From assembly GCF_009600985.1 (NCBI RefSeq), contig NZ_VDFP01000008.1, positions 39,975-103,974 on the forward strand: 64,000 nt of DNA. The letters run 5' to 3'. Positions 48,119 through 57,440 of this stretch are shown here, piece after piece. Origin of the DNA: Companilactobacillus halodurans. Lineage in GTDB: Bacteria; Bacillota; Bacilli; Lactobacillales; Lactobacillaceae. Position 1 is the stretch's first letter; each line of letters opens with the position of its first letter. The notes below the pieces were generated by a model that saw nothing but the letters and a program-made list of their open reading frames with translations, was not told where the DNA came from and did no database searches. The position numbers and the translations under genes were made by a program.

Positions 48119-49492
48119 TCAAACCTTGACAAAGTACTGTAAGAAACTACCTGCAATACTGAAGTAAATCAAAACACTGGTCAAATCACTCAAAGTTGAG
48201 ATAAAAGGACCACTGGCTACAGCTGGATCAAATCCGAAACTAGACATCAACATAGGGATGAAACTTCCGGCTAAGTTAGCTACTGTAATCGCAGCACACA
48301 TTGCCATTCCGATAACCATTCCTAAGATGAAATTGTGTTTCCAAATTCCGACAAGTAAAAAGACTGCTATTCCTGTCACCAAACCAGTTACGAATCCGGT
48401 GATGAACTCTTTAACTAAAAGCTTCAAGAATTCATGACGATCTATTTCTTCAACAGCTAGACGTCTAACCGCCACAGCCAAGCTTTGCGTCCCCGCATTA
48501 CCAGCTGTACCAGTAATCGTCGAAATAAAGACTGCTAAGATACTCGCTTCAGCTAAAAGATTTTCGTAATGGTTGATTAAAGTCGCCGTAATCATACTAA
48601 GCAACAACAAAGTAATCAGCCAAGGCAAACGCTTAGAAGCAGCCTTTAAAGGCCCGTCATTATTGGCTTCATCCATACTAACACCAGCCAAACCGGAGTA
48701 ATCTTGCTGAGCCTCGTCATCGATAACTTCAATAACATCATCAACAGTGACGATACCAACTAATTTATTAGAATGGTCGACGACCGGTACGGCCAAGAAT
48801 TCATAATCTCTAAATACTTGTGCAACTTCAGCTTGTTCAGCATCAACGTTGACCGTAATAATATCGCTATTCATTTTTTCACCCAATGTGTCATTATCAT
48901 CAAGCAAAATCAAATCACGTAAAGACATCACCCCAACTAAATCGTCGTGGTGGTCCAATACGTATAAGTAATAAATCGTTTCAGCTGTTTTAGCAAATTT
49001 TTTCAGTGCTCGAATAGCTTCTTGAGCAGTTTCTTCTTCATGAAATTCAACGTAATCAGTCGTCATGATACCACCGGCTGTTTCCGTATCATAATGCAAC
49101 AAGCCACGAAGATTATTTGCATCATTTTTTGGCATTTGTTCTAAAAACCGATCAACATCGACTTTTTCTAAATGCTCCAAAACATCGGCGGCATTATCAT
49201 CGTACATATCGTTCAACATCTTAGAAGCATATTCCAAATCCATTTCCTTTAATAATGCTGGAATTTGAGGATTATCGTCTTCAATCGTGTCGAACATATC
49301 GCCCATTTCATCAGGTTCAAGAATTCCATAAAGAGCTTCTCTTTCAGCCTTATTCAATGTGAGGTAAAAAGTACTCTGATCATAAAAATGCATATCCAAA
49401 TAAGTTTTTCGGAACCTTTTTTTATCACCACTATCAAGATAGCCCTTTAATTGGGTAAATCTATCTTGGAGTCTTTTTTCATTTTCGTCCAT
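48119..49492 (-). CDS. mgtE: Magnesium transporter MgtE
   Basis: A 457-residue Mg channel. The cytoplasmic MgtE_N domain (about 20-125) and two CBS domains (about 130-260) sense Mg, followed by five membrane helices (about 290-455) with the GNAGTQSLAVAVRRLA segment. ATG 49492 has AAGGGG 8 bp upstream; GTG three codons earlier lies within that site. It overlaps the end of the pseudouridine synthase gene by 14 bp. No M-box riboswitch is seen upstream, as expected inside an operon. Confidence 0.95.
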   Translation of the reverse strand: MDENEKRLQDRFTQLKGYLDSGDKKRFRKTYLDMHFYDQSTFYLTLNKAEREALYGILEPDEMGDMFDTIEDDNPQIPALLKEMDLEYASKMLNDMYDDNAADVLEHLEKVDVDRFLEQMPKNDANNLRGLLHYDTETAGGIMTTDYVEFHEEETAQEAIRALKKFAKTAETIYYLYVLDHHDDLVGVMSLRDLILLDDNDTLGEKMNSDIITVNVDAEQAEVAQVFRDYEFLAVPVVDHSNKLVGIVTVDDVIEVIDDEAQQDYSGLAGVSMDEANNDGPLKAASKRLPWLITLLLLSMITATLINHYENLLAEASILAVFISTITGTAGNAGTQSLAVAVRRLAVEEIDRHEFLKLLVKEFITGFVTGLVTGIAVFLLVGIWKHNFILGMVIGMAMCAAITVANLAGSFIPMLMSSFGFDPAVASGPFISTLSDLTSVLIYFSIAGSFLQYFVKV

Positions 49493-50405
49493 TCTTCTCA
49501 CCCCTTAGCACACCCTTTAACATTACCATATCTTTTGGCAATGGTGCCTTTAATTTTAATAATACTTTCGTAACAGGGTGAACAATATTTAATCGGTAGC
49601 AATGCAAGGCTTGTCGATTGATTCTTGAATCGCGGACTTTACTATACATATCATCACCAATGATGGGATGACCAATGGCAGTTAAATGAACTCTGATTTG
49701 ATGAGTCCGTCCTGTCAGCAATTTCAATTTCAATAAACTAGCCTGTGGATAATTTTCAATGGTCTTATAAAGCGTCTTTGATTCTTTTCCTTTAGAATGA
49801 TCGATCGTTCGCATATAAAAAGCTTTAGAATCAATCCCAATTGGCAAGTCCACCAGACCATTAGGAGGTTGAACTTGTCCGTATACTAGTGCTAAATAAT
49901 ATTTTTGAAAATTCTCGGTGTGGAGAATTTGATCCAACAATGAATGAGCATAAGAAGTTTTAGCAAAAACCATCAATCCCGATGTATCTCGATCTAGGCG
50001 CGTTACCAAATGAATCGAACTATTCTCATTTTTGTCAATTAAATAAGCCTTAACTAAATTAGCCATCGTTTGGGTATCTTTAGCTTTAGCTGGTAAACTA
50101 GCAATCCCGGGTGGTTTGTTCACAACTAATAAATAATTATCTTCATAAATAACATCAATTTTTCCCTTCATCGGTTTAATCAAATCCGATGGTTCTTCCG
50201 CATTCAAAACGACTAATAACTCATCGCCTGGTTTCATTTTGAAATTGAAGTGACGTTTTTTATGATTGACAAAAATTAGTCCACCTTTATTTTTTAAATT
50301 GTGTAACTGACTAGAGGAAAACTTGTGTTGAACTAAAAATTTTCGAATTACTGGTTTGTCATTTTTACCAATTGTGAACTTTAAGAAGCGATTACTTCTT
50401 CTCAT
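49479..50405 (-). CDS. RluA family pseudouridine synthase
   Basis: A 308-residue RluA/RluD-type enzyme that converts uridine to pseudouridine in rRNA or tRNA. The catalytic motif VTRLDRDTSGLM is near 138-149, with the later GRTHQIRVHL. The first ~90 residues form an S4-like domain. Its start overlaps the nadK end by 14 bp. The exact RNA target cannot be told from sequence; it corresponds to Bacillus YjbO by context. Confidence 0.93.
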   Translation of the reverse strand: MRRSNRFLKFTIGKNDKPVIRKFLVQHKFSSSQLHNLKNKGGLIFVNHKKRHFNFKMKPGDELLVVLNAEEPSDLIKPMKGKIDVIYEDNYLLVVNKPPGIASLPAKAKDTQTMANLVKAYLIDKNENSSIHLVTRLDRDTSGLMVFAKTSYAHSLLDQILHTENFQKYYLALVYGQVQPPNGLVDLPIGIDSKAFYMRTIDHSKGKESKTLYKTIENYPQASLLKLKLLTGRTHQIRVHLTAIGHPIIGDDMYSKVRDSRINRQALHCYRLNIVHPVTKVLLKLKAPLPKDMVMLKGVLRGEKNGRK

Positions 50406-51204
50406 CTTGTCCTAAGAAAGCCGTCTCTACTCTAGTCCAGAAATGACGATGACGATATTGGGCAAACTGGGCTCTTTGATAGTTGAGCTTAATAGTTATC
50501 TTTTTGACATTCTTCAGCTTAGTAGTAATTCCGTCACAACTGATAACATAGTCGTCAGCAATTTGCGGATATAAGTCAACTTGTTGATTATGCGGAATAA
50601 TGATTGGCGACGATATCGTCCGATAAACTCGATTGTTGATCGAAGCAATTTCAATCATCTGAAAAACGCTGATTTTAGGATGAATCAAAGCTCCACCGAC
50701 TGACTTAGAATAAGCCGTTGATCCAGTTGGGGTTGAAAAACAGAGTCCATCCCCCCGAAAACTCTCAAAAAATTCTTCATCCAAGTCGATTCGCGATTTC
50801 ATAGTCAAAGAAGATAGTCTTCTAACCACTGTTTCATTGATAGCAATCCCATGAAAAGCGGCTCCTTCTTTATTTTCGACTGTAACATCCAAAAGTGGAT
50901 AACTTGTCGAAGGAATATTATCCTGACATTTGATAATCCGTTGTGCTAAATCATCAATCTCAGTATCCGTCCAATCAGAGTAAAACCCTAAATGTCCGGT
51001 GTGCAGTGCTAAAAATTTCACTTTGTCTAATCGAGCAGCGTATGCATGAAAAGTACTTAGTAAGGTACCATCTCCGCCAACACTGATGACAAGCTTGGGA
51101 TCGCGTCGATCTAAAACTAAGCCCGCATCTAACAATTGTCCGCGTAATTTATTGGCTGCAACGACAGACTGTTCTTTATTATTATTATTAATCCAAAATT
51201 TCAT
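50392..51204 (-). CDS. nadK: NAD kinase
   Basis: A 270-residue enzyme that phosphorylates NAD to NADP. The diagnostic GGDGTLL is near 43-50, with the substrate-binding NETV and TPTGSTAYSKSVGG near 120-160. Its first base overlaps the relQ stop. The relQ-nadK-rluA order is conserved in Firmicutes. Confidence 0.96.
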   Translation of the reverse strand: MKFWINNNNKEQSVVAANKLRGQLLDAGLVLDRRDPKLVISVGGDGTLLSTFHAYAARLDKVKFLALHTGHLGFYSDWTDTEIDDLAQRIIKCQDNIPSTSYPLLDVTVENKEGAAFHGIAINETVVRRLSSLTMKSRIDLDEEFFESFRGDGLCFSTPTGSTAYSKSVGGALIHPKISVFQMIEIASINNRVYRTISSPIIIPHNQQVDLYPQIADDYVISCDGITTKLKNVKKITIKLNYQRAQFAQYRHRHFWTRVETAFLGQDEKK

Positions 51205-51857
51205 TATTTTCTGTGCTCCGTGGAGTTATTTAAATCTCGTTTTCGATCGGTAAAGTATTGTTGTGCATCCTGAATCTCTTCTCGAATTTTAGACATTTCC
51301 TCATCGAGCATAAAGGAGGCTTCAGCGGCACGCTTCAATCTTTCATTGATCTCTTCAGGGAAATCACCCTTGTATTTGTAGTTGAGAGAATGTTCAATCG
51401 TTGACCAAAAATTCATGGCTAGCGTTCTAATTTGAATTTCTGCGAGAATGTTGATTTGACCATTCGCTGTTTGAATTGGATACTCAATAACTACGTGATA
51501 TGAGCGATACCCACTAGGTTTACTGTTAGCGATATAATCACGCTCTTCAATCACTTTCATATCTTCTCTAATATGTAAGAGCTTAGCAACATCATAGATA
51601 TCTTCTACAAATTGGCACTGAATTCTAATTCCAGCAATGTCTTGCATATCTTGTTTCAAAAGTTCTTCTGTGATGAAGCGACGACGCATTTTTTCTTTGA
51701 TACTATCAACTGTTTTAACACGTCCAGTCACAAATTCAATTGGCGAATGTTCATTTTTTTCTAAAAACTCTTTACGCAGGTTTCTAAATTTGATTTTCAA
51801 CTCATCAACTGCCTGTGAATATGGTATCAAAAATTCATTCCATTTAATTTCTGACAT
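51204..51857 (-). CDS. relQ: Small alarmone synthetase RelQ
   Basis: A 217-residue GTP pyrophosphokinase that makes (p)ppGpp and has no hydrolase half. The synthetase motifs are VKTVDSIKEKMRRR, DIAGIRIQC, SGYRSYHVVIEYP and EIQIRTLAMNFWSTIEH. It is the first gene of relQ-nadK-rluA-mgtE and is divergent from spxH. ATG start with AGAGAGG. Confidence 0.95.
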   Translation of the reverse strand: MSEIKWNEFLIPYSQAVDELKIKFRNLRKEFLEKNEHSPIEFVTGRVKTVDSIKEKMRRRFITEELLKQDMQDIAGIRIQCQFVEDIYDVAKLLHIREDMKVIEERDYIANSKPSGYRSYHVVIEYPIQTANGQINILAEIQIRTLAMNFWSTIEHSLNYKYKGDFPEEINERLKRAAEASFMLDEEMSKIREEIQDAQQYFTDRKRDLNNSTEHRK

Positions 51858-52003
51858 ATTAACCTCTCTTTACTTATTAAATATATCGTATATTTGTGAA
51901 AGATTCACCCAATTGTGAATATAATGTACGTGAGTTTAAAATTTTACCTTTTTACTGAATGTTGGTAGAATGACATTGCAATAGAGATATGGAGGGAATC
52001 ATA

Positions 52004-52654
52004 ATGTGGGAAGTATTTTTATATATTAATCCCCTATGTTCATATTGTTTAAGAGTGGAACAGGCTATAATCGACTTCACTAGAAAACATGACATCGAGA
52101 CACAATATCATTTCGTAACTAACTATAACATGGCAACTATCAATGGCTACATGCACCTTAAGGGCTGCAAGATTTCCGATACCAAGACACGTAACAAAGC
52201 AACTCACGAAGTTGTTGAAGCAGCAAAACTTTATAAAGCTGCTTCCTGCCAAGGAAACAAAAAGGCACGTAACTTTTTGATGGATCTTCAAGAACAAGTA
52301 AATGTTCTAAACAATCCCTTTGATGATACCACTATCAGGACTGCAATTAACAATAGCGGACTTGATTACAAGGCCATCATGGCTGATAAAGACAGCCAAT
52401 GCGTCATTCAAGGTCTTAAACGAGACCAACAGTTGTCAATGGAAATGAATATTAAAAAGGCTCCAACTGCAGTCGTCTTTGACTGTGAGAATGAGGAAAA
52501 AACCGGAATCATGATTAATGATTTTGGAGAAATCAACTCCCAAGAAGAGATTTCTTCAAACGTCAATGCTTTGCTGGAACGAGAACTTCCACAAACAGAT
52601 GACGGTTATGTCGATTCTAGTACAGTGATTAGTCTGGATAAATTCAGAAGATAA
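52004..52654 (+). CDS. spxH: DsbA-family adaptor SpxH (YjbH)
   Basis: A 216-residue thioredoxin-fold protein with the redox-like pair C12-S-Y-C15. In Bacillus it binds Spx and delivers it to ClpXP for degradation. ATG 52004 is preceded by GGAGG; the TTG-like start five codons earlier is within the site. It is convergent with coiA and divergent from relQ. spx and mecA are on the same side within 6 kb. Confidence 0.92.
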   Translation: MWEVFLYINPLCSYCLRVEQAIIDFTRKHDIETQYHFVTNYNMATINGYMHLKGCKISDTKTRNKATHEVVEAAKLYKAASCQGNKKARNFLMDLQEQVNVLNNPFDDTTIRTAINNSGLDYKAIMADKDSQCVIQGLKRDQQLSMEMNIKKAPTAVVFDCENEEKTGIMINDFGEINSQEEISSNVNALLERELPQTDDGYVDSSTVISLDKFRR

Positions 52655-52737
52655 CAATTTATGAACTTTTACATGAGGATGTAATTGAGGATAATATAAG
52701 AACTAAGCGAATCAACCAATCGAATAAGCAACACCGA

Positions 52738-52785
52738 TAAAATAGGTGACTTCAAGGATTAAACTTGAAATCACCTATTTTTTGT
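52738..52785. terminator. Bidirectional terminator between spxH and coiA
   Basis: Stem AATAGGTGA.TTCAAG with its complement, then TTTTTT on the plus strand and A/T-rich on the other. The coiA stop codon lies inside it. Confidence 0.88.
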
Positions 52786-53629
52786 CTAGCAGTGGCTGTC
52801 GCAACAAGATATTCTTTTGTCCACATGACCTTTGCCACGCTGGAAATCGATAAATTGGTGCTGTCATACAAAATGTCTGGTTCAATAAATACGTTTCGAC
52901 TGGTATTTTATGTCTTTGATAAAATTGCAATTTTACTTTCTGTGATTCAGGATCATTTTTTCGACGTATTCTTTCCAGCACTCTTTCATCCACCCTTTGT
53001 AGACAATTCGTCTTTAATTGGAAATCGCTTTTCACAAACTTTTGCCAATCATTTGCAGACAAAATTCGCTTTTGAAAATAAATTTTATTGAAGGGACCGA
53101 CAAATGAAATATTATAAAAAATGAGCAACAATTCCTTTTGTGCATCTAGCATCACCAAATGATAACCTAATTTTTGATTATAGCTGATGAATTTTAAATG
53201 CTCTCGTTTCAAACGGCGATTCAAATAAGCTTGTCCTAAAATCCAAATACTCTTGATGCCTAAACTTCGATAACCTTGAACCCGTTTTTCAAACGTAGGC
53301 AAATCTAATTTTGCACATTGATATTCGAATGCTATTTTTTGATTCAAGAAAAGATCTGGAGGCTGCTTAATAATCGGCAAATAGACTTCATCTAAAATCT
53401 GTTCAAAGCCTAATTTAGTCAACTCACGATGAATAATTGCTTTGCCCTTAAAGTGTACTGCTCGTTCGTTAATTTCGTTGTGACGCTTACTTTGATGCTT
53501 GAAATAAGACTTTTTAGCCGTCTTAATTAATTTGACTTTTTGTGCACAGTGACAGCAAAGATAGCTTTGGGTCAATCGAGCTTGTTTAGCGTAAATTAAT
53601 CTTCCTTTATCGTCTAAAGCAGCATACAT
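52775..53629 (-). CDS. coiA: Competence protein CoiA
   Basis: A 284-residue CoiA-like protein. The N-terminus has a CCHC-type cysteine cluster (LCCHCAQKV, about 22-30). A nuclease-like core follows with PDLFLNQKIAFEYQCA near 90-105 (the D...E.Q restriction-enzyme-type pattern). CoiA promotes recombination of imported DNA in streptococci. ATG 53629 with GAGGTG is chosen over 17 further codons. A cin-box-like element lies 19 bp upstream. Confidence 0.9.
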   Translation of the reverse strand: MYAALDDKGRLIYAKQARLTQSYLCCHCAQKVKLIKTAKKSYFKHQSKRHNEINERAVHFKGKAIIHRELTKLGFEQILDEVYLPIIKQPPDLFLNQKIAFEYQCAKLDLPTFEKRVQGYRSLGIKSIWILGQAYLNRRLKREHLKFISYNQKLGYHLVMLDAQKELLLIFYNISFVGPFNKIYFQKRILSANDWQKFVKSDFQLKTNCLQRVDERVLERIRRKNDPESQKVKLQFYQRHKIPVETYLLNQTFCMTAPIYRFPAWQRSCGQKNILLRQPLLDKK

Positions 53630-53643
53630 TTTTATCACCTCAG

Positions 53644-53657
53644 AAAAAATTACGCAA
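53644..53657 (-). promoter_or_regulatory. cin-box-like element upstream of coiA
   Basis: Minus strand TTGCGTAATTTTTT, core TGCGTAAT, ending 19 bp before the coiA ATG. It is almost identical to the comFA element (TTGCGTATTTTTT). Confidence 0.5.
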
Positions 53658-53697
53658 AAAAAATAACTCATCAATCCCAATTGTATTGATGGGTTAA
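53656..53697 (-). terminator. Terminator of mecA
   Basis: AAC.CATCAAT/ATTGATG.GTT stem followed by a T-run on the minus strand. It lies directly upstream of the cin-box-like element of coiA. Confidence 0.8.
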
Positions 53698-53703
53698 TTT
53701 TAT

Positions 53704-54384
53704 CTATTTATCAAAGTAATATCTTGTTAATTCCAAAGCAGTCTTTGACATAATCTCTTTACCATACTCAGACAATACAGCAGCTGTGACCTTTGTCTTA
53801 AAGCTGTATTCGCTCAGTAATGCTAAAACATCGCTATAAGTCATTTCGTGCATCTCATCTGTGAACAAGATAAGTTGTAAATAATACTTCTTATCGTATT
53901 CATAAAGATTAGAAATACCACTTTCTAAGTGTAATAAGTTAGCCAATTGGACGTAATCTTCAAAGTCTTTAAACTCGACAATAATCGTCTTGGTAGGTGT
54001 ATCTGGGTCATTCAAATATGGTGCTGTGTCACTGTCATATTCGGCAGTACCCAACTTATCATCATTTAAACTATCGTCATTATCATTATTACCGACTGAA
54101 TTTTGTAGCCCACTCAATGGCAATGAACCTTTACCCTCAGAATCATCACTCTTACTAATCAATAATTCCAAACCTTCCTTGTTTGGCATTATCTGGAACG
54201 TAACTGGTTCATTATTCGTAAAGACATGATCCTTATCAACTTCATCCAAAATACTGTAGAAGAACGATTCAATCTGCTTTTTATTACCAAGCAAATCTAA
54301 AACAGTTACCCCACGTTCTTGTAAATCTTCCGTACTAAGAATGACTCTGATTGTATTCTCATTAAGTCGATCCATTTCCATCAT
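53704..54384 (-). CDS. mecA: Adaptor protein MecA
   Basis: A 226-residue adaptor that hands targets such as ComK or ComX-type sigma factors to the ClpC protease. The N-terminal substrate-binding domain begins MEMDRLNENTIRV. A low-complexity acidic linker (about 90-130) precedes the C-terminal ClpC-binding domain (about 135-226). ATG 54384 has GAGG 5 bp upstream; a second ATG follows at once. The frame is open 13 codons further without support. Confidence 0.94.
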   Translation of the reverse strand: MMEMDRLNENTIRVILSTEDLQERGVTVLDLLGNKKQIESFFYSILDEVDKDHVFTNNEPVTFQIMPNKEGLELLISKSDDSEGKGSLPLSGLQNSVGNNDNDDSLNDDKLGTAEYDSDTAPYLNDPDTPTKTIIVEFKDFEDYVQLANLLHLESGISNLYEYDKKYYLQLILFTDEMHEMTYSDVLALLSEYSFKTKVTAAVLSEYGKEIMSKTALELTRYYFDK

Positions 54385-54407
54385 AGTCACCTCAATTCTG
54401 TATCTAC

Positions 54408-54435
54408 ATTTTAACAGTCTCAAAAACTATTTCAA
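54408..54435 (-). promoter_or_regulatory. Predicted mecA promoter
   Basis: Minus strand TTGAAA, 16 bp spacer, TAAAAT, about 24 bp before the mecA start. mecA can therefore be transcribed independently of the upstream surface-protein gene. Confidence 0.5.
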
Positions 54436-54516
54436 CTATCATATACTGAAGTTTTGAGTCATTGGACAAATATACTAAAACTTAAAATGTTAGTCAAAAA
54501 TAAAGACTTATAGAAT

Positions 54517-57132
54517 TTATAAACTATTCTCCAACGTCCAAGTTAAGGTTGTAGAATAAGTTCCACTAACAATGTTTTTCCCCGTGATATTTAAGAGTAT
54601 CCCCTGATCATTTTCCCAATTGAAAGTCTTGGTCTCATTACCGATCATCCCGTCATAAATTTCCGCTGGCGATTCATCTAATGAAGTCACTCTATTGTTG
54701 GCATCACGATATATCAAAGTTCCAGGCAACTGATTTTGACCATCGGCAGTTGTCAATGGATGATCCATCGAAACTGTCAAATCATATTTCACATTCGTAG
54801 TTGGATAGGAGTACTTCGTGATTGAGAGATTAGTTTTATTTTGACGATTTAGAACGCCTTGGGGAGCATTGACCGTCCCATAAGCAATGTCAGGTACCGT
54901 CATGCTAAGTTCTCGATATTCTTCTTGCTGCCACACAAAGGTCAAAACATCTTGACCACTATTCGAATACATCGCAATTATTTCATCAGTACTGAATAAC
55001 TTTCCGACCGGATCATGATCTGTACCCCCACTATCAGGTGCAACTTCCTGCCATTTTGTACTAATAGCGCTGTAATTAGTATCCTGGTCCTGGAATTTCG
55101 TTCCTACAACAGGAATCGGCAAATTCATCGTACTATTCAATAAAGAATTTGGTCCTAAACTAATTTTCCACAAATTTTTATCTGAATTTAGCATTCTAGA
55201 CCGATCACTATTAGCGCTCATAGTCCAATTAGATAAATCAAGTGCCTGTAAATTATCGTCTTTTTCAAACATTGATTTAAAATTCGTACATTTCTTGGGA
55301 TTCCAATTTTTTAAAATATCGAGTTTTTCATAATCAGAATTGCCAAAGGCTGTTGATAAATTAGTAACATTTTCAACATCCCACTCAGCAATATTAAAAT
55401 CGCTGAAATCTTGAACATCGGTATTATTAAATAATGATTGCATTTCTTTCACATTAGAGGTATCAAAATTACCGATAATTTTGGTCAAATAATTTTTATT
55501 ATTGCTGAACATATTACCCATATTGGTTACTTTTGAGGTATTAAAACTAGACAAGTCTAATGTTTTAAAGCCAGTATTGCTAAACATTCCAGACATGTCA
55601 GTAACGTTTGAGGTATCAAATTTGTCCAATCCTTTTAAAACATTTTCATTGGCGGCTAAACTAACAGCAAACATATATTGCATAGTGGTAACCTTAGAAG
55701 TATCCCAAGCAGATAAATCTAAACTAGTTAATTTTGTACAATTATAAAATAAATAACTCATATCAGTTACATTAGAAGTATTCCAATTTTCAATTGCCAA
55801 TTGAGTCAAACGTGTTCCCGAAAAAGTTTGTGCCATATTTTCAACTTTACTAGTATCCCAAGTATCTAAACCCTTGATTTCTGTTATTGCACTATCGTTG
55901 TAAAACAAGCTGGAAATATTTATTACATTAGACTTATTCATTTGCGACAAGTCAACATTAGTTAATTTAGAACAACTAGCAAACATCCCATTCATATTAG
56001 TTACTTTACTAGTATTCCAATTCTTAATATCATCAGTGTTTTCAATCCAGGTGCCAGAAAACATTGATTCCATATTTTCAACTTTGCTAGTGTCAAAATC
56101 AATTAATCCTTGAATATTTGCGTGACAATTATTAAAAAAAGAATTCATATTAGTGGCATTGGAAGTATCGAATTTACTTAAATCAAGTTTTCCCAGTGCA
56201 CTGCATCCAGAAAACATCGAACTAAAATCAGTCACTTTACCAGTTTTAAAGTTTGAAACATCTAAATTGGTCAAAGAAGAGTCATTATTGAACATACTAC
56301 CAATGTCATTCACGTTAGTGGTATCAAAATTTGAAACATCAAGCTGGGTTAGATTACTGTCATTATTAAACATTGAATTCAAGTTTTCAGCTTTAGAAGT
56401 ATTCAAATTATTTAGGCCTTTAATTTCAGTTAAAGCATTCTCGGTCTTGCTACCATTAGCCATACTGAACATACTTGAAAAATCAATTACATTTTTGGTG
56501 TCAAAATTTGAGACATCGATTGAAGATAATTGATAAGCATTCATAAACATCCCTGACATGTTAATTGCACTATTAGTATCCAGTTTATCCAAACCGATTA
56601 TTTGAGTTAAAGATGATGTATTTGGAGAGGTTGACATTAACTTCCTTTCAAAATAAAACATTCTATAAAAACTCTTAACATTACTAGTGTCCAAATTTGT
56701 CAAATCAATCGTCTGGACATTTGTCAGCATCGCAAACAAATTATTGGAATCAGTTGATGCGACAACGCCTGGTTCAACATAAATTTTCTTGATTAAAGCA
56801 TTTGATTCAATCCAATTTCCTTGCCCAACTCCGAGTTGACCAGCATGAATCGTCAATAAACCATCGCTATCAATATCCCAGTCGCAAGTACCAAAAGTAC
56901 CACTCGTACTATTAATAGCTAAAGGTTGTAAAACGGTCTTTACCATAGATTGATTTTGTAATGTTAAACTACTATTCTGATCAATTATTTGTTGAGCGTC
57001 CACATCACTATCTGCTTTAATCAAAACCGGTTTAAAAAGGATAATATTTAAACCAAAAATAAAATTTGTGAGTATAAAAACAAAACGAGGGTGTGTCTGT
57101 CTAGGACCGTGTTTATTCTCGATTTTTTTCAT
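54517..57132 (-). CDS. BspA-like (DUF285) repeat surface protein
   Basis: A secreted protein of 871 residues. It has a signal peptide with hydrophobic core at about 17-37. From about 130 to 650 it consists of many 23-25-residue BspA/DUF285 repeats of the form LDVSNFDTSKVTNMSSMF. The C-terminal ~200 residues are beta-rich and end TLTWTLENSL, recalling the last motif of WxL wall-binding domains; the first WxL motif is not evident, and LPXTG is absent. BspA repeats occur in adhesins. It is flanked by its own promoter region and by spx terminators. No clear terminator follows it. Confidence 0.88.
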   Translation of the reverse strand: MKKIENKHGPRQTHPRFVFILTNFIFGLNIILFKPVLIKADSDVDAQQIIDQNSSLTLQNQSMVKTVLQPLAINSTSGTFGTCDWDIDSDGLLTIHAGQLGVGQGNWIESNALIKKIYVEPGVVASTDSNNLFAMLTNVQTIDLTNLDTSNVKSFYRMFYFERKLMSTSPNTSSLTQIIGLDKLDTNSAINMSGMFMNAYQLSSIDVSNFDTKNVIDFSSMFSMANGSKTENALTEIKGLNNLNTSKAENLNSMFNNDSNLTQLDVSNFDTTNVNDIGSMFNNDSSLTNLDVSNFKTGKVTDFSSMFSGCSALGKLDLSKFDTSNATNMNSFFNNCHANIQGLIDFDTSKVENMESMFSGTWIENTDDIKNWNTSKVTNMNGMFASCSKLTNVDLSQMNKSNVINISSLFYNDSAITEIKGLDTWDTSKVENMAQTFSGTRLTQLAIENWNTSNVTDMSYLFYNCTKLTSLDLSAWDTSKVTTMQYMFAVSLAANENVLKGLDKFDTSNVTDMSGMFSNTGFKTLDLSSFNTSKVTNMGNMFSNNKNYLTKIIGNFDTSNVKEMQSLFNNTDVQDFSDFNIAEWDVENVTNLSTAFGNSDYEKLDILKNWNPKKCTNFKSMFEKDDNLQALDLSNWTMSANSDRSRMLNSDKNLWKISLGPNSLLNSTMNLPIPVVGTKFQDQDTNYSAISTKWQEVAPDSGGTDHDPVGKLFSTDEIIAMYSNSGQDVLTFVWQQEEYRELSMTVPDIAYGTVNAPQGVLNRQNKTNLSITKYSYPTTNVKYDLTVSMDHPLTTADGQNQLPGTLIYRDANNRVTSLDESPAEIYDGMIGNETKTFNWENDQGILLNITGKNIVSGTYSTTLTWTLENSL
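54700..56700 (-). repeat. Coding repeats of the BspA/DUF285 type
   Basis: Within the surface-protein gene, units of about 69-75 bp recur, encoding ...SNFDTSNVT(N/D)MSxMF.... The repeats occupy roughly 55.2-56.7 kb; the flanks are less regular. Unit sequences have diverged, so they are protein repeats and not fresh DNA duplications. Confidence 0.7.
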
Positions 57133-57144
57133 GATATTCCCCTA

Positions 57145-57158
57145 CCTAAACGTTTTCA
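57145..57158 (-). promoter_or_regulatory. cre-like sequence upstream of the BspA-like gene
   Basis: Minus strand TGAAAACGTTTAGG agrees with the CcpA operator pattern TGWAANCGNTNWCA at all but the last two positions. It lies 12 bp before the start codon and downstream of a TATAAT. Binding would block expression; unproven. Confidence 0.4.
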
Positions 57159-57320
57159 TTGAGCAATTATATCGGAATAAATATCAAGTCATAATTCTTT
57201 TTATATAAAAAAATCTTGTGAAAAGTGGTTAATTGTCTAGACACATTCTGTTTGACCACAAATTCAACAAATTTGGTCATTATCTCAGCAAATTGGTAGA
57301 AAAAATCTGGTAAAAACACA

Positions 57321-57357
57321 AAAATCGATTCCGCTTATGATACAGGGAATCGATTTT
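57321..57357 (-). terminator. Distal terminator downstream of spx
   Basis: AAAATCGATTCC/GGAATCGATTTT stem with a 13-base loop. It is the second of two hairpins between spx and the surface-protein gene. The remainder of 57133-57440 is the A/T-rich upstream region of the surface-protein gene; I see no other gene there. Confidence 0.7.
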
Positions 57358-57398
57358 GTCTTATTATTGTGTACTTTTTAATTTATTGCTTTTTCTTA

Positions 57399-57432
57399 CA
57401 AAAAAAGATCACTTCCGAAAAGAAAGTGATCT
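57399..57432 (-). terminator. Proximal terminator of spx
   Basis: AGATCACTT/AAGTGATCT stem followed by TTTTTTT on the minus strand, 9 bp after the spx stop. Confidence 0.88.
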
Positions 57433-57440
57433 GGTATATT

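Noticed and set aside
48119..49501. M-box magnesium riboswitch for mgtE
   Set aside because: mgtE overlaps the upstream gene by 14 bp, leaving no leader for a riboswitch.
55502..56533. Open frames of 81 and 126 residues opposite the BspA-like gene
   Set aside because: They mirror the repeated codons of the real gene and have no ribosome site.
54700..56700. CRISPR-like periodic repeats
   Set aside because: The ~72-bp period is that of the encoded BspA protein repeats in one open frame; there are no identical repeats with unique spacers.
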